Part shown: positions 36,301 to 48,230 of the stretch, piece by piece
How positions within the stretch are numbered: the stretch's first letter is position 1
How the letters are laid out: every line of letters starts with the position of its first letter
Made by a program: the position numbers and the translations under genes
Source of the DNA: Glebionis coronaria
Taxonomy: Eukaryota; Streptophyta; Magnoliopsida; Asterales; Asteraceae
DNA length: 64,000 bases
Direction: 5' to 3'
Assembly: GCA_025667525.1 (NCBI GenBank)
Contig: CM046875.1
Coordinates: 201,910,125 to 201,974,124, forward strand
Notes under the pieces: model-generated
What the model was told of the DNA's origin: nothing
The model's input: the letters and a program-made list of their open reading frames with translations, nothing else
Databases searched by the model: none

Positions 36301-37529
36301 GTTGATTAAGCTTAGTTAAGTCATTTAAAAGCTTTTGCAAATTGAATCAGCTCTTGGGATAGCCTAGAACTAAAAAACGACTATTTTGTCGTTTTCTGTA
36401 GATTGCTTTTTGCATTTTCAGGCTTATTCTTTTGGCTTATTTCAAATTTCTTTTTACAGAAGTCTTAAGCAACTCAAAAGAAGCTTGTGTGTCTAATTTG
36501 AGCTTATGGCATCAGCTTATAGCTTAATGGGCCAAAAAGCCCATTAAGAATAAGCTGTTTTATATAAGCTTGCTTATTTCACATTTTTACCTTTTGGGCC
36601 TTTGAAAAATTGTGCTTAAAATAAAATTTTGAGTCAGATAAGAGTTTTTGGGCTTAATTGGACAACATTTTTCTTATTGGGCCTTAAATAGCCCATTAAG
36701 TGGTCTGTTTAGACTTTTGGCCCATTTGGAGGCCCATTAGGGGTATTTTGTAATTTCAAATTCATTTTCTGTTTATTTAGGTTAAATTAAGCTAGTTTGC
36801 AAGTTTTTATAATTTTTTATAAATTTTGGATTTTTAATATTATTTTATTATTATTTTATTATTAAAAATTAAAATTTAGATTTTTCAAGTTTTTATATTT
36901 TTCTTAGGTTAAATACATAAAGTTAGGAATTTTACAACTTTTAGAATATTTTGTTGTTCTTAGATTAATTTTTATAATTATTTTAAATTTTAAGAGTTTT
37001 TAATTGTTTTAAATAGTTTTAATTAATTTTAAAATTTTCAAAAATAGTTTTAAATTAAGTTAGGGTATTTTAGAGGTTTACAATTGAAAAAATATCATTT
37101 TGGGCTTTTTGTTAATTAAATTTATTTTTAGGGCTTTAATTAGCATTAAAAATCATTATATAATTAAATAAAAGGTTGAGTGATTTTTGATTTTTTGTAA
37201 ACTCTTAATACATTATTTAGGATTTATTGAAAATTTTTAGGAATTTTTAGAGTAAATTTTTAAATTTGGTACTTTTTACGGTTTTACGTGTACGACCTTT
37301 TCGTCTTAGTGTAATCCGTCATCGTAACCGTCATTATCTTCTTATCCCATTTCTATTTTCTTTCTCATAATCATATAATCACATAATTAATCATTTCTTA
37401 ACACACACACACCAAGCCTCCCTGAGAACGATCCCCACTTTGGGTCATAACTCGTGGTTTTCCTAAACTACTTGTGTACTTACCCTAATTACCTTGTTTT
37501 CCTAAACAAGTATAAATTTACAACCATCA
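33329..37529 (+). repeat. Element A 3' LTR
   Basis: 4.2 kb, begins TGATG and ends CATCA (perfect 5-bp inverted ends). The last 905 bases match the window start. 33580-33960 is made of loosely repeated segments with GGTCC(C/T)T and AATTTTAGTCC motifs. No coding region is convincing here. Confidence 0.92.
34679..34686 (+). promoter_or_regulatory. TATA box of element A LTR
   Basis: TATAAAAG in a suitable position (about one third into the LTR). No other good candidate nearby. Confidence 0.6.
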
Positions 37530-38290
37530 TTATCATCTCTCGTTCTCCACAATTTAAAATCTCAAAGAATGAGACTCGTGGATACTTAGCCAAATAAATC
37601 AAAGTTTGGGTTTTCAAGTCATCTATAGGATCTTGCAACTTGAGTTTCGACATGCGCGCGTTAGGAGTGTAAGTAACTAAACAGTCCACAGGTTCTGTTG
37701 AGTTTTGTCCTTTGAAGCAGTTTTTAAATTGATTTTGCTCGTTTAGGAATTTGAAGGTTTTTACTGTTTTATTTGCAGGCTTACCGAGGACTTTAGGTTT
37801 GTGTCCCACTTATGAAGTTTGTGATTTGTGAAGCTTTGAATTGAGACGAAATTTGTGAAATTGAGTTTTAAATCATATACTTGGTTGTGTAATGTTACTT
37901 ATGAGATGACTGATGAGACACCACGGTTTCTCTGTTTAATATGAGATGGTTTTTATTATTCAGTGCTATGAAGTACATTATAATTTTGATATGGAGCTAC
38001 ATATATGACTGTTGATGTGTATTTGTGATTTGGTGCACCTACAGGTTGTTATTGACATGCGTGACATCGACTGCATTGTGTATTAGAAAAAAGATTTAAA
38101 CCTCTACTTGCAATTTGTTATAATGGTTAGCCAGTGACCATGATAGTTATGGCATGATGTATAATTCTTCTTTTTCACTTGGGGTGTTCATCAGTTCGGG
38201 TCATCAGGTTGTTAGATGCCACGGTACAATTGAGCCGTCGGGCTCGTGCCGTAGGAAAAAGTGGTGCTAACTGCTAAATCATCACTTTTT
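37530..38290. other. Unassigned DNA right of element A; possible exon relic on the - strand
   Basis: No LTR-element signature. On the - strand a frame without ATG runs from about 37809 to 37530 and looks protein-like (a basic start, then VDCLVTYTPNARMSKLKL and LIYLAKYPRVSFFEILNCG), and it stops being protein-like at the border of A. I do not recognise it. It could be a piece of a host gene hit by A, or chance. The remainder (37810-38290) shows nothing I can name. Confidence 0.3.
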
Positions 38291-39249
38291 TCTCATAACA
38301 TCAAAACACACCATAACTTCACAAACACACTCTTTGCCTCTATGGTTAACAACAAACTTTTTGGTGTTATTGTGAACCACCATTTTTTTTTCTTTTTTTT
38401 CAACAATTTATTTTAAATTAAAAGCTTAACATTTTATTAATAATAAAAATACAAATGCAAAATTTTAAAGTTCCCTTGATAAACGACTTTCTAGGATCAA
38501 TTATAGGAACTTGCGAAAAGTTCTTGTTCTTAACCCGTAAGAGTTAAGACTTTCGCGTTTTAAAGTTCCCTATATAAAGCCTAGCAAAACTTGACTTAAA
38601 CACGTTAAGGATACTAGCTAGAGTAAACTTGGATAAGTAAACTCGGGTTGAGTCAAAAGATTCAAGACGTTGAAAAATTAAAACCACTTTATTAAAATTT
38701 ATTCTAGAAAAGAAAGAAAATAACTATAACAAAGGAAAGACTACTAGGCCAAAATAGATTAAAATTTTTGAGAAATATCAAAAAATCAAATTTTCCGGTT
38801 AAAATGAGGACAAATACATGGAAAAACCCACTTAACTTCGATAGAAGTCCCCCTACACTTAATATAAACATTGTCCTCAATGTTTAAGCATGTGGGAGTA
38901 AACTCCCCTACACTTAGGACATTGTGCACGTTGTTTAAATCTTGCTAAGAAAGAGACAACTAAATTCATTCCTATTTTAATATTGGAAAATATAAAATAG
39001 AGAATCAAAAGAGTTTAGGATAAAACCGGGAAGACGGGTACACGGGATCACGTTTCGTCAAAAGTCATCAAGAATGGATCTTTGAAAGCTCTAATCCCTG
39101 CACATGATAAGAAAGAAAACAACAAACACATACTAGGGTCTCCCCCTACACTTATTATAAAAACAGATAAAGATAGAGAGATAATCGGGTTGCCTCCCGA
39201 GAAGCTCTTGTTTTTGTTTACCGAGTCACGAGCCTGACTTGTCCCCGAA
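38290..39249 (-). other. Element E 3' noncoding region
   Basis: From about 39249 down to about 38740 it aligns with the 3' noncoding region of G, including the hairpin and three PPT-like motifs (38849-38860, 38903-38915, 39140-39153). From 38740 to 38290 the match is lost. A nine-base AAAGTTCCC occurs twice (about 38468 and 38563). Confidence 0.7.
38865..38886 (-). promoter_or_regulatory. CATTG/CAATG hairpin before a PPT-like motif (E)
   Basis: Perfect 9-bp stem TAAACATTG / CAATGTTTA with loop AGGA on the - strand, followed by AAGTGTAGGGGG at 38860-38849. Confidence 0.82.
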
Positions 39250-40771
39250 TTAAATGGTCCATGGGGAAGCCTCGAATGTAATACCGGGATCAAAGACCTT
39301 GTCCTCGATCTCGGAGGAAAATACAATAGGAGAGGCCGGAGGATAAGTTTTGAATGGTAGAAAAGTCCTCTCAATATAAGAAAAGTAAGTGAAATCATGA
39401 TCCACGGGAGGTGGGGTGGGTAAAGGAAGCAAATTGTTATCCCCCCAAGATAGTTTATGGTCACTAAGCGGCAAATCCGTAAAGGTGTCGATCATAGAAT
39501 GGTCAATTTCACCTCCCGGGTCAAAGCACTTATCCTCACTTCCCGGTGTGAAATGGGAAGAGTAAAATCGATACATCACCCGATTGGTGTGTACGCGTAG
39601 GATGAGGTGGCAATAGAATATGAGAAGTATGAGAACAATTACCTTCCACCCGCGTCACCCTTCCAGTAGAGTCAAATCTCTCCGCCTCTGCGATAGAAGG
39701 AGGCATGGCTAACAAAGTATGCTCATTAATAGCAAGAGAATCAGGGCTATCAATGTCCTCAATCCCTTCGTCAAAGAGAGGATTCACCTCACTAGATATG
39801 TAGGCGTCATCAAAATCAAATAAAGGGTTCGAATAAATCTTGAAAGTTTCCTTCGGAACGTCTTCATCGGATAGTGATTCGTCATCACTAGAAGTAAAAA
39901 CATCATCTTGATCAAAAAGAGGATTAGAGAAAGCCAAAGAATCATCTCCCAAAGTGTTGGTGGAAGGAACATCATCAGAAGAAAGCACATCATACTCATC
40001 GTCACTGTCGGATGTCACCTCAGATTCACTTCAGATCGGGACAAGGTTATCGGCACTAGACTTTATAACTTCATCTGATTCCTTTTCAGGAGTTGTGATG
40101 ATATCCTCAGTTCCTATGATGGGTGAATTCTTGGGCTCCAAAGCCGGCAAGACAAAAGAAAGAAGTACGATTGCACTAGACGAAGGATGTTGAGCAATAA
40201 TATCTCGGAAAGAAATAATACTCTCCTCGTCATCATCATAATAAAATGGAAGCACAAGAGGAGGAGTATAATCATTAAGATTAGATACTTGCTCTTGTTG
40301 CTGTCGCTTTTCCTCTTCCCATGTTGCTTTTAGTTGATCTACTGCTTCTTCAATGGATTGATGTTTAGTCAAAATTGTAGCTCGTTGTTCTTCACTCATT
40401 CCAAAAGAAGGTGATGATGGAGGGTGTATTGTGGGGGCTCAAAATTATGAAAACCAGAATTATAGCACGGAGTTGGTTCATAATAATTCATCGGTTGACA
40501 ATAAGAAATATCGTGAGGGTCCCCCACAATTGTTGCAACACGGGTATTGAGAAAAACCCGGTGCATATTGCGGATAAGGATCGTTATTGGTTGAAGATGG
40601 TGAGATAGTGTCAGTAGAGGTGAAGTATGAATTGGTCGAATTGCAAAATGAACAATGTCCAAATTCGTCATTAGGGATATCCATTCCACACCGTTCGCAT
40701 GAACACCATTGACAGGAGTGACTACCAGAAGATGGTCTTCCACACCCCACACAATCAACAAACGAGTCCAT
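39250..40771 (-). pseudogene. Element E ORF: Cys-rich then acidic protein, broken
   Basis: Starts at the ATG at 40771. The first 85 residues hold repeated CXXC pairs (DCVGCG, CQWCSCERCG, CSFCN, CCNNCG), like stacked zinc ribbons. A frameshift near 40520 moves the reading to another frame (YCQPMNYYEPTPCYN), and after a stop near 40400 the first frame resumes (MSEEQRATIL, a Lys/Glu-rich helix). A stop at 40031-40033 follows, then a strongly acidic part with repeats of SNPLFD(Q/F)DD and SSDDESLSDED, then a frameshift near 39640 and EDKVFDPGI. I recognise the family from Asteraceae retroelement proteins; its function is unknown. Nucleic-acid binding by the Cys part is inference. Confidence 0.75.
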
Positions 40772-40992
40772 TGAACATAATAGATAAGTAGGATGAGTAT
40801 TTTTGGTGCAAACTTTCGAAAAAGAAATGCTTTTTATGATTTTTCAAATGTTTTTGGATTTTTTTTGAAATTTTTTATTTTTTAGGATTTTTGTAAATTT
40901 TTGAAAATTTTGCAAGAAAAATAACGTTCAAAAGTGAACGGATCCCAAAATCCAACGTGTCTCTCATAAAAAACCGTTAATCTTCACGAAAA

Positions 40993-41010
40993 GAGCCGGC
41001 AGCGGCGCCA
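40993..41010 (-). promoter_or_regulatory. Element E primer binding site (tRNA-Asp type)
   Basis: TGGCGCCGCTGCCGGCTC on the - strand, identical to the site of element G at 44503-44520. Confidence 0.9.
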
Positions 41011-41013
41011 TTT

Positions 41014-42597
41014 TAATAAAGATTTTACTAGTTGAAAGTTCACGAATCTTTTCGAATTGATTAAGGTTGAAAGCGTGACTCAGTCGTTCTTGGTTAAGAA
41101 AAAGAGAAATTTGATTATCTATTTCTACTAAAAAGGTAAATGCAAAACGGATTAAAAATAAGCCAACAACGATTAACTAATGATAACGAAACAATTTGAA
41201 ATAATAGAACGTGAATTAAAACTAAGCAATTAATAATTAATGAAAACTAAAAAACGAAATTAACTATCAACTAAAAAGGTAAATGCGTGAATTACTAAAA
41301 ATAAGCTAAAAACGAATTCCAGAAAAACTGTCACTTTCTCGGAAAATTAAAAAAATTACAAATCTAAAAAAAAACTACTCGTTCGGTAAATATCCTTCAC
41401 TCGGGAAAATTCACTCGTTTGGGAAAACTAGCTCGTTCGGTAAAAATCCTTCACTCGGGAAAATACCTTCGTTCGAGAAATATTCCCTCAGTCGGGAAAT
41501 AGTCCTTCGTTCGGAAAAATCTCATTCACTCGGGAAAAATTACTTCGTTCGGGAAAATCTAGCTTGTTCGGAATAAATACCTTCATTCGGAAAAACTAGC
41601 TTCTTTCGGAAAAACCAACTCGTTCGGGAAAACAAGTTCATTCGGGAAAAAGCTTGGTTCGGAATAAAAGCTTCATTCGGTAAAATATAGTTGGTTCGGG
41701 AAAGAAGAACTGGTTCGGTAAAAAAAACTAGGAAAACAAAACAGTGACGAAAACTGGGAAAAACTAGGCACGAATTTAACTAAAAATAACCATAATCAAT
41801 CTAAAAATTAAACTAAACTAACCACTAATGATCAACTATCAGTAATAAATCAAACCAAATCAATAAAACTAACACTAATAACCAAATCAATCAAAACCCA
41901 CTTAATTAAATCTATAAAAACTCAAGAACACAACCATAAACATAAGCATAGATTGAACCATAGAAAACAAGAAAGGAAGAAGGACATGAATAAAAAGCTT
42001 GATTAAAAGTATAAGATTCGAACATTAAAACATAAAGATTAAAGGTTCTACAAATTAATCTAGAGAGAGAAAATAAAAACTAGAGAGAGAAACAAACTAC
42101 ACCTATATAAACTACTCCTAAAATTAACTAACTAACCACCTCCTATTGACACATTAGGAGGGTATTTATAGGAGGACTAAAATGTTGGTGCTTTCTTCCT
42201 TCTTTCTTCTTGTCTCGACTCGATTTAAATTCTTTGTCATTCTCGACGTTGTCTCGGGATTTGTCGATATAAATTGAACTCGTCTTATAATTTTCTCCTT
42301 TAATTAGACTTGGTTCTTCGACTTCATTAAACTTCCGTCTTTAGACTTTTTCTTCGATAAATCTTCAGAATAGGCCTTGGACTTCCGTTCTTTTTTGCAC
42401 TCTTGATCTTTTGACTTCGTCTTTTCCCGTTTTCATCGATAAAAGCCCGTATTTTCTTCCTTTTTCATCTTTGGTCCTAAAACACAATAAAAACACAAAC
42501 CACGCATAATTCCGACATTTACGACATAAAATACACGTTTTGGCTTGGTTATTATTATAATTAAGTGGTAAAAGGATGGGTTTTTTCACACCTATCA
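41014..42597 (-). repeat. Element E 5' LTR
   Basis: Begins (on the - strand) TGATAGGTGTG and ends ...TTTATTA three bases before the primer site, like solo LTR C. Aligns with the LTRs of C and G. TATA box TATAAATA at 42170-42163. A TTCCGAA-type repeat array lies at 41378-41730. Confidence 0.88.
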
Positions 42598-42806
42598 CAT
42601 TCGTATGTCCACAATGTACCAATTTCATTTTTGACAACTACATATGAGTTATGTAAAATCAAACATGAACTTGAACATTGGTTTTTCAAAATTCGTTTTT
42701 AGGTAAGCATTAACAACGCAATTACCAATTTGCTCAAGGGTTCAAATAAATTCCATCATTCAACCAAAATAGATTAGTTAAAATCTGGATTTGTTCATAA
42801 GTGGGT
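42598..42806 (-). mobile_element. Element F, first piece: leader of a D-like element
   Basis: Aligns with 22138-22350 of D (for example the AGGTAAGCATTAACAA stretch). E abuts it on the left and G interrupts it on the right; it continues at 53647. The remainder of F to the left is missing, presumably lost with the 3' half of E. Confidence 0.85.
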
Positions 42807-44500
42807 TAATAAGTGTGAAAACACTTATCCTTTTACCACTTATTTCCAATAATAAAAAGACCACAACATGTATTTTATGTCATAAAAGTTGGAATTATGT
42901 GTGGTTTGTGTTTTTATTGTGTTTTAGGCCCAAAAGATGAAAAAGGAAGAAAACATAGGCTATCACGGGCTTTTATCGAAGAAAAAGACTAAAGACGAAG
43001 TCGAAAGATCGAGGATGCAAAAAGAACGGAAGTCCAAGGCCTATTCTGAAGATTTATCGAAGAAAAACTCTAAAGACGGAAGTTTAATGAAGTCTAAGAA
43101 CTCAAGTCTAATTATAGAAGAAAATTATAAGACAAGTTCAACTTATATCGACAAATCCCGAGACGACGTCGAGAAAGACAAAGAAATTAAATCGAGTCGA
43201 GACGAGAAGAAAGAAAGAAGAAAGCTTAAGCACTTAATCTCCCCACCTCCTATAAATACCCTCCTAATATGTCATTAGGAGGGTGGTTAGTTTTAGTTAA
43301 TTAGTTTTGAGTTAATTTTTAGTTTTTAATAGGTAATTAGTGTGTTTATTTCTCTCTCTAGCTTTTTCTTCAAGTTATCTTAATCTTCATCTTAATCTTG
43401 TAACTTTGAATCTTAAATCTTCAATTAAATCAAGTTTTTCATTTAATTTTCATTCTACCTTTCTTAATCTTTTGGTGATTTAATTAATCATGTAGTTGAT
43501 TTCATCTCTTTGATTATGTGATTGATTTATTCATGTGATTGATCTTTTAGTTTTGATGTGGTGGATGTTTTGAGCTTATTGTGATTGTTGATTTACTAGT
43601 GTTTGGCTTATTTTTGATTAAGTTAGTTTGATAGATTAATAGATTTGATTATTAGTTGATTTTAAATGTTTTGATTATTTAGTGTTTTGGTAGTTTTTAA
43701 TTTGTGGCTTATTTAGTTCTACTTCAAATTTATTTGGTTAAAGTTTTGGTTAATTGCTTGTTTGGTTCGTGCTTATTCGTAGCTTATCTCTTTAGTTTTG
43801 ATATTACTGATTATCTGTATATGTTCTCTAACTTCTTCGGAAAAGGGTTTTATATTCTGAAAACATGCTTTATTCCGAAAATATATCATTTCTCTGAAAA
43901 CTTCTTTTTTTCCGAAAATTCCAATTTTTCTGAAAAAGTCTTTATTCCGAAAAACCCATTTTTCTGAAAAGCATCTTTATTCCGAAATTTCCCTTTTCTC
44001 TGAAAAAGTCTTTTTTTCCGAAAATCCTATTTCTCTGAAAACATGCATTATTCCGAAATTATATCATTTCTCTGAAAACTTTTTTTTTCCGAAAATTACA
44101 ATTTCTCTGAAAAAGCCTTTTTTCCGAAAATCCCATTTTCTCTCAAAAACTCTTTATTCCAAAAATTCCCTTTTCTCTGAAAAAATCTTTATTCCGAAGA
44201 TTTCTCTGAACTTGCCACTTTTTCCGAAATTATTGATTTTCCCATATTCCACTTTTTCCCATTTTTCCAACTTTTCCCATTTTTATAAATTCACGTTTTA
44301 TTATTTATATTGTTTTGTTTTAATTAGTTAATTGCTCTTAGCCTATTGTTATTATTTTGCGCATTTACCTTTTAAGTAGAATAGATAACCAAACCATTTT
44401 ATTTTCCACAAAGAACGACTGAGTCCCACTTTCTACTAGTAATCAATACGAAAAGATCGGTTTAACGAACTTTCATAACTAAGTGAAAACTTAGTGATCA
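42807..44500 (+). repeat. Element G 5' LTR
   Basis: Matches 51921-53646. TATA box at 43251-43258. Upstream of it a Lys/Ser/Glu-rich 113-codon frame (42937-43278) recurs in the other LTR. A repeat array with TTCCGAAAA and TCTCTGAAAA units spans 43850-44210. Confidence 0.93.
43251..43258 (+). promoter_or_regulatory. TATA box of element G 5' LTR
   Basis: TATAAATA after CCCCACCTCC, conserved in position with C, E and the 3' LTR of G (52365-52372). Confidence 0.75.
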
Positions 44501-44502
44501 AA

Positions 44503-44520
44503 TGGCGCCGCTGCCGGCTC
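44503..44520 (+). promoter_or_regulatory. Element G primer binding site (tRNA-Asp type)
   Basis: TGGCGCCGCTGCCGGCTC, two bases after the LTR end at 44500. Confidence 0.92.
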
Positions 44521-44759
44521 TTTTCGTTAAGATTAATGGTTTTAAGTGAGAGACGCGTTGGATTTTGGGATCTGTTTATTCGTGAACGTTCTTTTCCTTG
44601 CTTAAAAATTTTCAAAAATCCATAAAATTTAAAAAATTGTCAAAAATACAAAAACATTAAAAATTATAAAAAGCATTTCTTTTCCAAAGTTTTGCACCAA
44701 AAAGATTTTATTTTTACAAGTACATATATATTCTTTGTATCTTTTTCTTTTTCTTGTGC

Positions 44760-45536
44760 ATGTGTATGCGTACTAGATCTTCAACTTATCCAGAGCCCGA
44801 GACTCGTGAAGATTTAGATATGGCTGGTTTGCACAACAACAATAACAACCCACCTCTACCCAATTTAAATAATAATAACAACAACAACAATGTTCACCCA
44901 CCTGACTTACGAATAATGGAGGAGCTTTGTAAACCAACCATGAACGGACACGGAGGAGCGATTGCACCGATGCAAATCACGGATCTTGAATTTTCGTTGA
45001 AGCATCACATGATCCAGCAAGTTCAAAATGCTTGTCCTTTTCGCGGATTACCCGATGATGATGCCAACAAACACCTCGACAAATTCATTACCGTCACCCA
45101 AAGCATGAAACTTCCCGGTGTTACTATGGATTTCCTTCGCCTACATCTCTTCCCACACACTTTATCCTACCATGCCGAGAAATGGTTTGATCGTCTTCGC
45201 AAAAACTCAATTCATACATTGAATGACATGACTCAACGATTTTTGTCGCGCTACTTTCCACCATCCATGGTCACTAGTCTTCGCAACCAAATCAGTGGAT
45301 TTACTCAAGAACCCGACGAGTCACTTTTCGATGCTTGGGAACATTATAATGTCTTGATCGACCGCTGTCCGAACCATAGCATGCTCCCCCTTACTTTGAT
45401 TGATACCTTCTACAATAGTTTAACTTTTCGTGATCGTGATACGATTAATGGTGTCGCCGGTGGTACATTCATGAAGAGAAGACCTGAGGAGTGTAGAGAG
45501 CTGATTGAGAACATGACCACTCACCACAAAAATTAG
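44760..45536 (+). pseudogene. gag: Element G gag, N-terminal and capsid part
   Basis: ATGs at 44760 and 44766; the second (MRTRSSTYPEPETRE) fits the family start best. Asn-rich stretches (about 44838-44890) precede MEELCKPTMNGHGGAI. Capsid domain: LDKFITVTQSMKLPGV, LHLFPHTLSYHAEKWFDRL, MTQRFLSRYFPPSM, CPNHSMLPLTLIDTFYNSL. It differs markedly from gag of A, so the two elements are different families. A TAG at 45534-45536 ends it; sense continues for some codons, then the frame shifts before 45632. Confidence 0.88.
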
Positions 45537-45631
45537 GATTCATCCACATCCTCAAGATCAAACCCGAGAGTCATTGTTTCTTCTACTTCTTTAAACCCCG
45601 ATATTACCGAAATGTCTCGCGCAATAGTCGA

Positions 45632-46906
45632 ATGAGCAAAAAGATTGAACTTTTAGCCACTAACCAATTTTAACAAGCTAAATCTGTAGCTACGTCTTGT
45701 GAGATTTGCGGGGATTCTCATTCATACACCGATTGTCCTTATACTCAAGACAATCCAGAAAATGTGTATGCAGCCAATGGTAACTTTTCTATGGGAGGCT
45801 ATCAAGCACGTCCTCAAGGTGACCGCAATTTGCTTAGTTATCGTTCGAATAACTTTCTTTCACCACCCGGTTTTTAATCCCATAATAGACCACCACCTCC
45901 ATTGAACAACACACAATACCCACCAAGGAACCAAGGCCAAAGAAGTAACTACCAAGGGAATTCTTCTAATAATCAAAGGAATTATAACTCAAATCAATGG
46001 GCTTCTAATGGACAAAACCAAGGGTTTCAAAATAACAACTTTAACCAAGGTTTTAATAATAACAATGCTTATCAACAACAATATCCATACCAAGGTTTTC
46101 AAAATCAAGGGCAAAACACGAATTCCCCTTCAATGGACTTGGTTCTTCAAAAGTTGACTGATAAGTTGAGTGAACATGAGAAAATCATGTCTGTTATGCA
46201 AGAATCGAGTGATAAGAATTTTATGCTAATGTTTCAAGCCATTAACCCCCAAGGCCCACCCCAAGGTACTCTTCCTTCTAACGTCGTGACCAATCCTAGG
46301 GCCAACGTTAATGCCATCACTACTAGGAGTGGTAAGATCATCGTTGAACCTTCTTCTTCACCAACTAACCGAGGACCCGAGATTCCTTCTACTTGTGATA
46401 TACCACCCGTTATGCCTTCATTTGCACCTTATGTCCCACTGATACCTCAAGTTTATACCACCCCTTCGGTTCCAAAACCGGTTCCTCCACCTTCCACTTC
46501 TACCCCTCTACCACCCAAGGATGGGAATGATAATTCCATTCCAAAGCCTTCATCTCAACCCAATATACATTATCCCTCAAGGTTGAGGAAAGAGAAGTTG
46601 AAAAACAAGGATGATATTCATGTTTCTAACTTTCTTAAAATGTTTAAACAACTGAATTTCAACATCTCCTTTGCTGAGGCTCTCGCTCACATGCCTAAAT
46701 ATGCTAAGATGTTTAAGGATCTTTTAAGTGATAAAGAAAAATTGCACGACATCGCCAATACCCAATTAAATGAGAATTGTTCTGCCGTTATTTTAAGAAA
46801 ACTTCCAGTTAAGTTAGAAGATCCCGGTCGCTTTCTAATTCCTTACAACTTCCCCGGGGTAGAGAATTGTATGGCCCTAGCCGATCTAGGTGCTAGTATC
46901 AACTAA
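45632..46906 (+). pseudogene. gag-pol: Element G gag C-terminus and start of protease
   Basis: In a frame shifted from the N-terminal part. Zinc knuckle at 45698-45736, CX2CX3HX4C as in A. Two in-frame stops follow (TAA after NQF near 45672 and TAA at 45836-45838). A Gln/Asn-rich tail (45902-46110) and a Pro-rich linker lead to the protease, whose active-site motif DLGAS lies at 46883-46897. A TAA at 46904-46906 interrupts it two codons later. Confidence 0.87.
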
Positions 46907-47911
46907 ATGCCATTAAGTGTTTGGAAACAATTATCTCTACCCGAGCTAGTCCCCAAACGAATGACATTGGAATTAGCTAACCGTACGGTTGCTTATCCAG
47001 TGGGGATAGCCAAAGATGTCTTCGTTGGTATCGACAAATTCACCTTTCCGGCGGATTTTGATGTCGTTGACTACGAGATGGACCCCCGTGTTCCATTAAT
47101 CGTTGGACGTCCATTCTTGAGGACCGGTCGCATTCTCATTAATGTAGCCGCGGGCGAATTAATCATGAGAGTTGGTGACAAGAAAATCGTCTTTAACATG
47201 GGTAAACTTTCTAAGCAGCCTTCTGAAAACGAGAGCGTTAATTTCATTGACGTTCTTGATGAGGCTTGTGAAGAACATTTCAAAGACGCTTGTAAAAGTG
47301 GTTCTTCTTCTATACCCATTGTTGAGACCGTTGCCTCTATTGCTCCATCACTAACTCCATTTGGAGAAAGTGATTTCATTTTGAAAGAATTTGAAGCAAC
47401 TTTGGGAGATGTGGACTTACAATATGACGATTCTCCCTTCAATTGGGATGAAGACATTCGTACCATTGAGAAACTTCTCAATGAGGACCATATTTCTCCA
47501 CCATCTCCTAAGGATATCTCTATCGATGAACCGAATTTGACTACGCCTTCCATCAAAAATCCTCCGAATTTAGAGCTTAAGGATCTGCCGTCTCATCTCG
47601 AGTATGTTTTCCTTGAAGACAACAAGAAGTCGCTCGTCATCATCGCAAAGGACTTGAAAGAAGAAGAAAAATATCGCCTTATCGGTGTGATGAAAAATCA
47701 TAAGAAAGCGATTGCTTGGAAAATCTACGATATTCGTGGAATTGATCCTCACTTTTGCACACATAAAATTCTCATGGAGGACGACTTTAAACCTACTATT
47801 CAAATCCAAAGAAGGGTGAATCCCAAGATCCATGATGTTATCAAAAAAGAAGTTATCAAACTTCTTGATGCGGGGAATGATCTACCCTATCTCGGATTCA
47901 CAATGGGTTAG
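46907..47911 (+). pseudogene. pol: Element G protease, linker and start of RT
   Basis: Continues the protease in the same frame (MPLSVWKQL, VPLIVGRPFLRTGR). An acidic linker follows and then LELKDLPSHLEYVFLED and DIRGIDPHFCTHKILME, the start of RT. A one-base insertion near 47876 throws the frame off before the next RT block. Confidence 0.9.
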
Positions 47912-48230
47912 TCTGGTCCATTGTGTGCCTAAGAAAGGCGGAATCACCGTTGTGCACAATGAAAACAATGAGTTGATTCCTACTCGTCTCGTTACAGGGT
48001 GGGGAGTTTGTATAGACTATCGCAAACTCAATGATGCTACGAGCAAGGATCATTTTCCCCTTCCTTTTATGGACCAAATGCTTGAACGTCTAGCGGGTAA
48101 TGACTATTACTGCTTTTTAGATGGTTTCTCTGGGTATTTTCAAATCCCCATCGATCCAAAGACCAAGAGGAAACCACATTCACTTATCCTTATGGAACAT
48201 TTGCTTATAAAAGAATGCCTTTCGGCTTAT
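47878..48230 (+). pseudogene. pol: Element G reverse transcriptase, fingers region
   Basis: Reads [46 protein letters not shown] and DGFSGYFQIPID. A second frameshift near 48165-48195 ends it. Confidence 0.88.

Larger units (their letters stand above)
1..37529 (+). mobile_element. Element A: outer Athila-type Ty3/gypsy retrotransposon, 5' end outside window
   Basis: The first 904 bases match 36625-37529 almost base for base, so the two are the LTRs of one element. Between them lie a tRNA-Asp-type primer site, gag, protease, RT, RNase H, integrase, a 1.8-kb noncoding tail and a polypurine tract. The order PR-RT-RH-IN, the primer site and the gag type place it in the Athila group. Elements B and C (with D inside it) sit in gag, which explains the great length. 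The LTRs differ by a few bases per hundred by eye, more than those of B or D, so A is probably the oldest layer. Its left TSD lies outside the window. Confidence 0.93.
38290..42597 (-). mobile_element. Element E: non-autonomous Athila-type element, 3' end missing
   Basis: Reading on the - strand: LTR (42597-41014), tRNA-Asp-type primer site (41010-40993), a leader like that of G, one broken ORF unrelated to pol (40771-39250), and a 3' noncoding region closely matching that of G (50478-50990). It has no gag capsid, RT or integrase. The terminal polypurine tract and the 3' LTR are absent, so a deletion ended it somewhere around 38290-38400; that border is approximate. Confidence 0.85.

Noticed and set aside
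37800..38090. Splice-acceptor-like TTTGCAG and CCTACAG sites on the + strand
   Set aside because: No protein-like frame follows either site.
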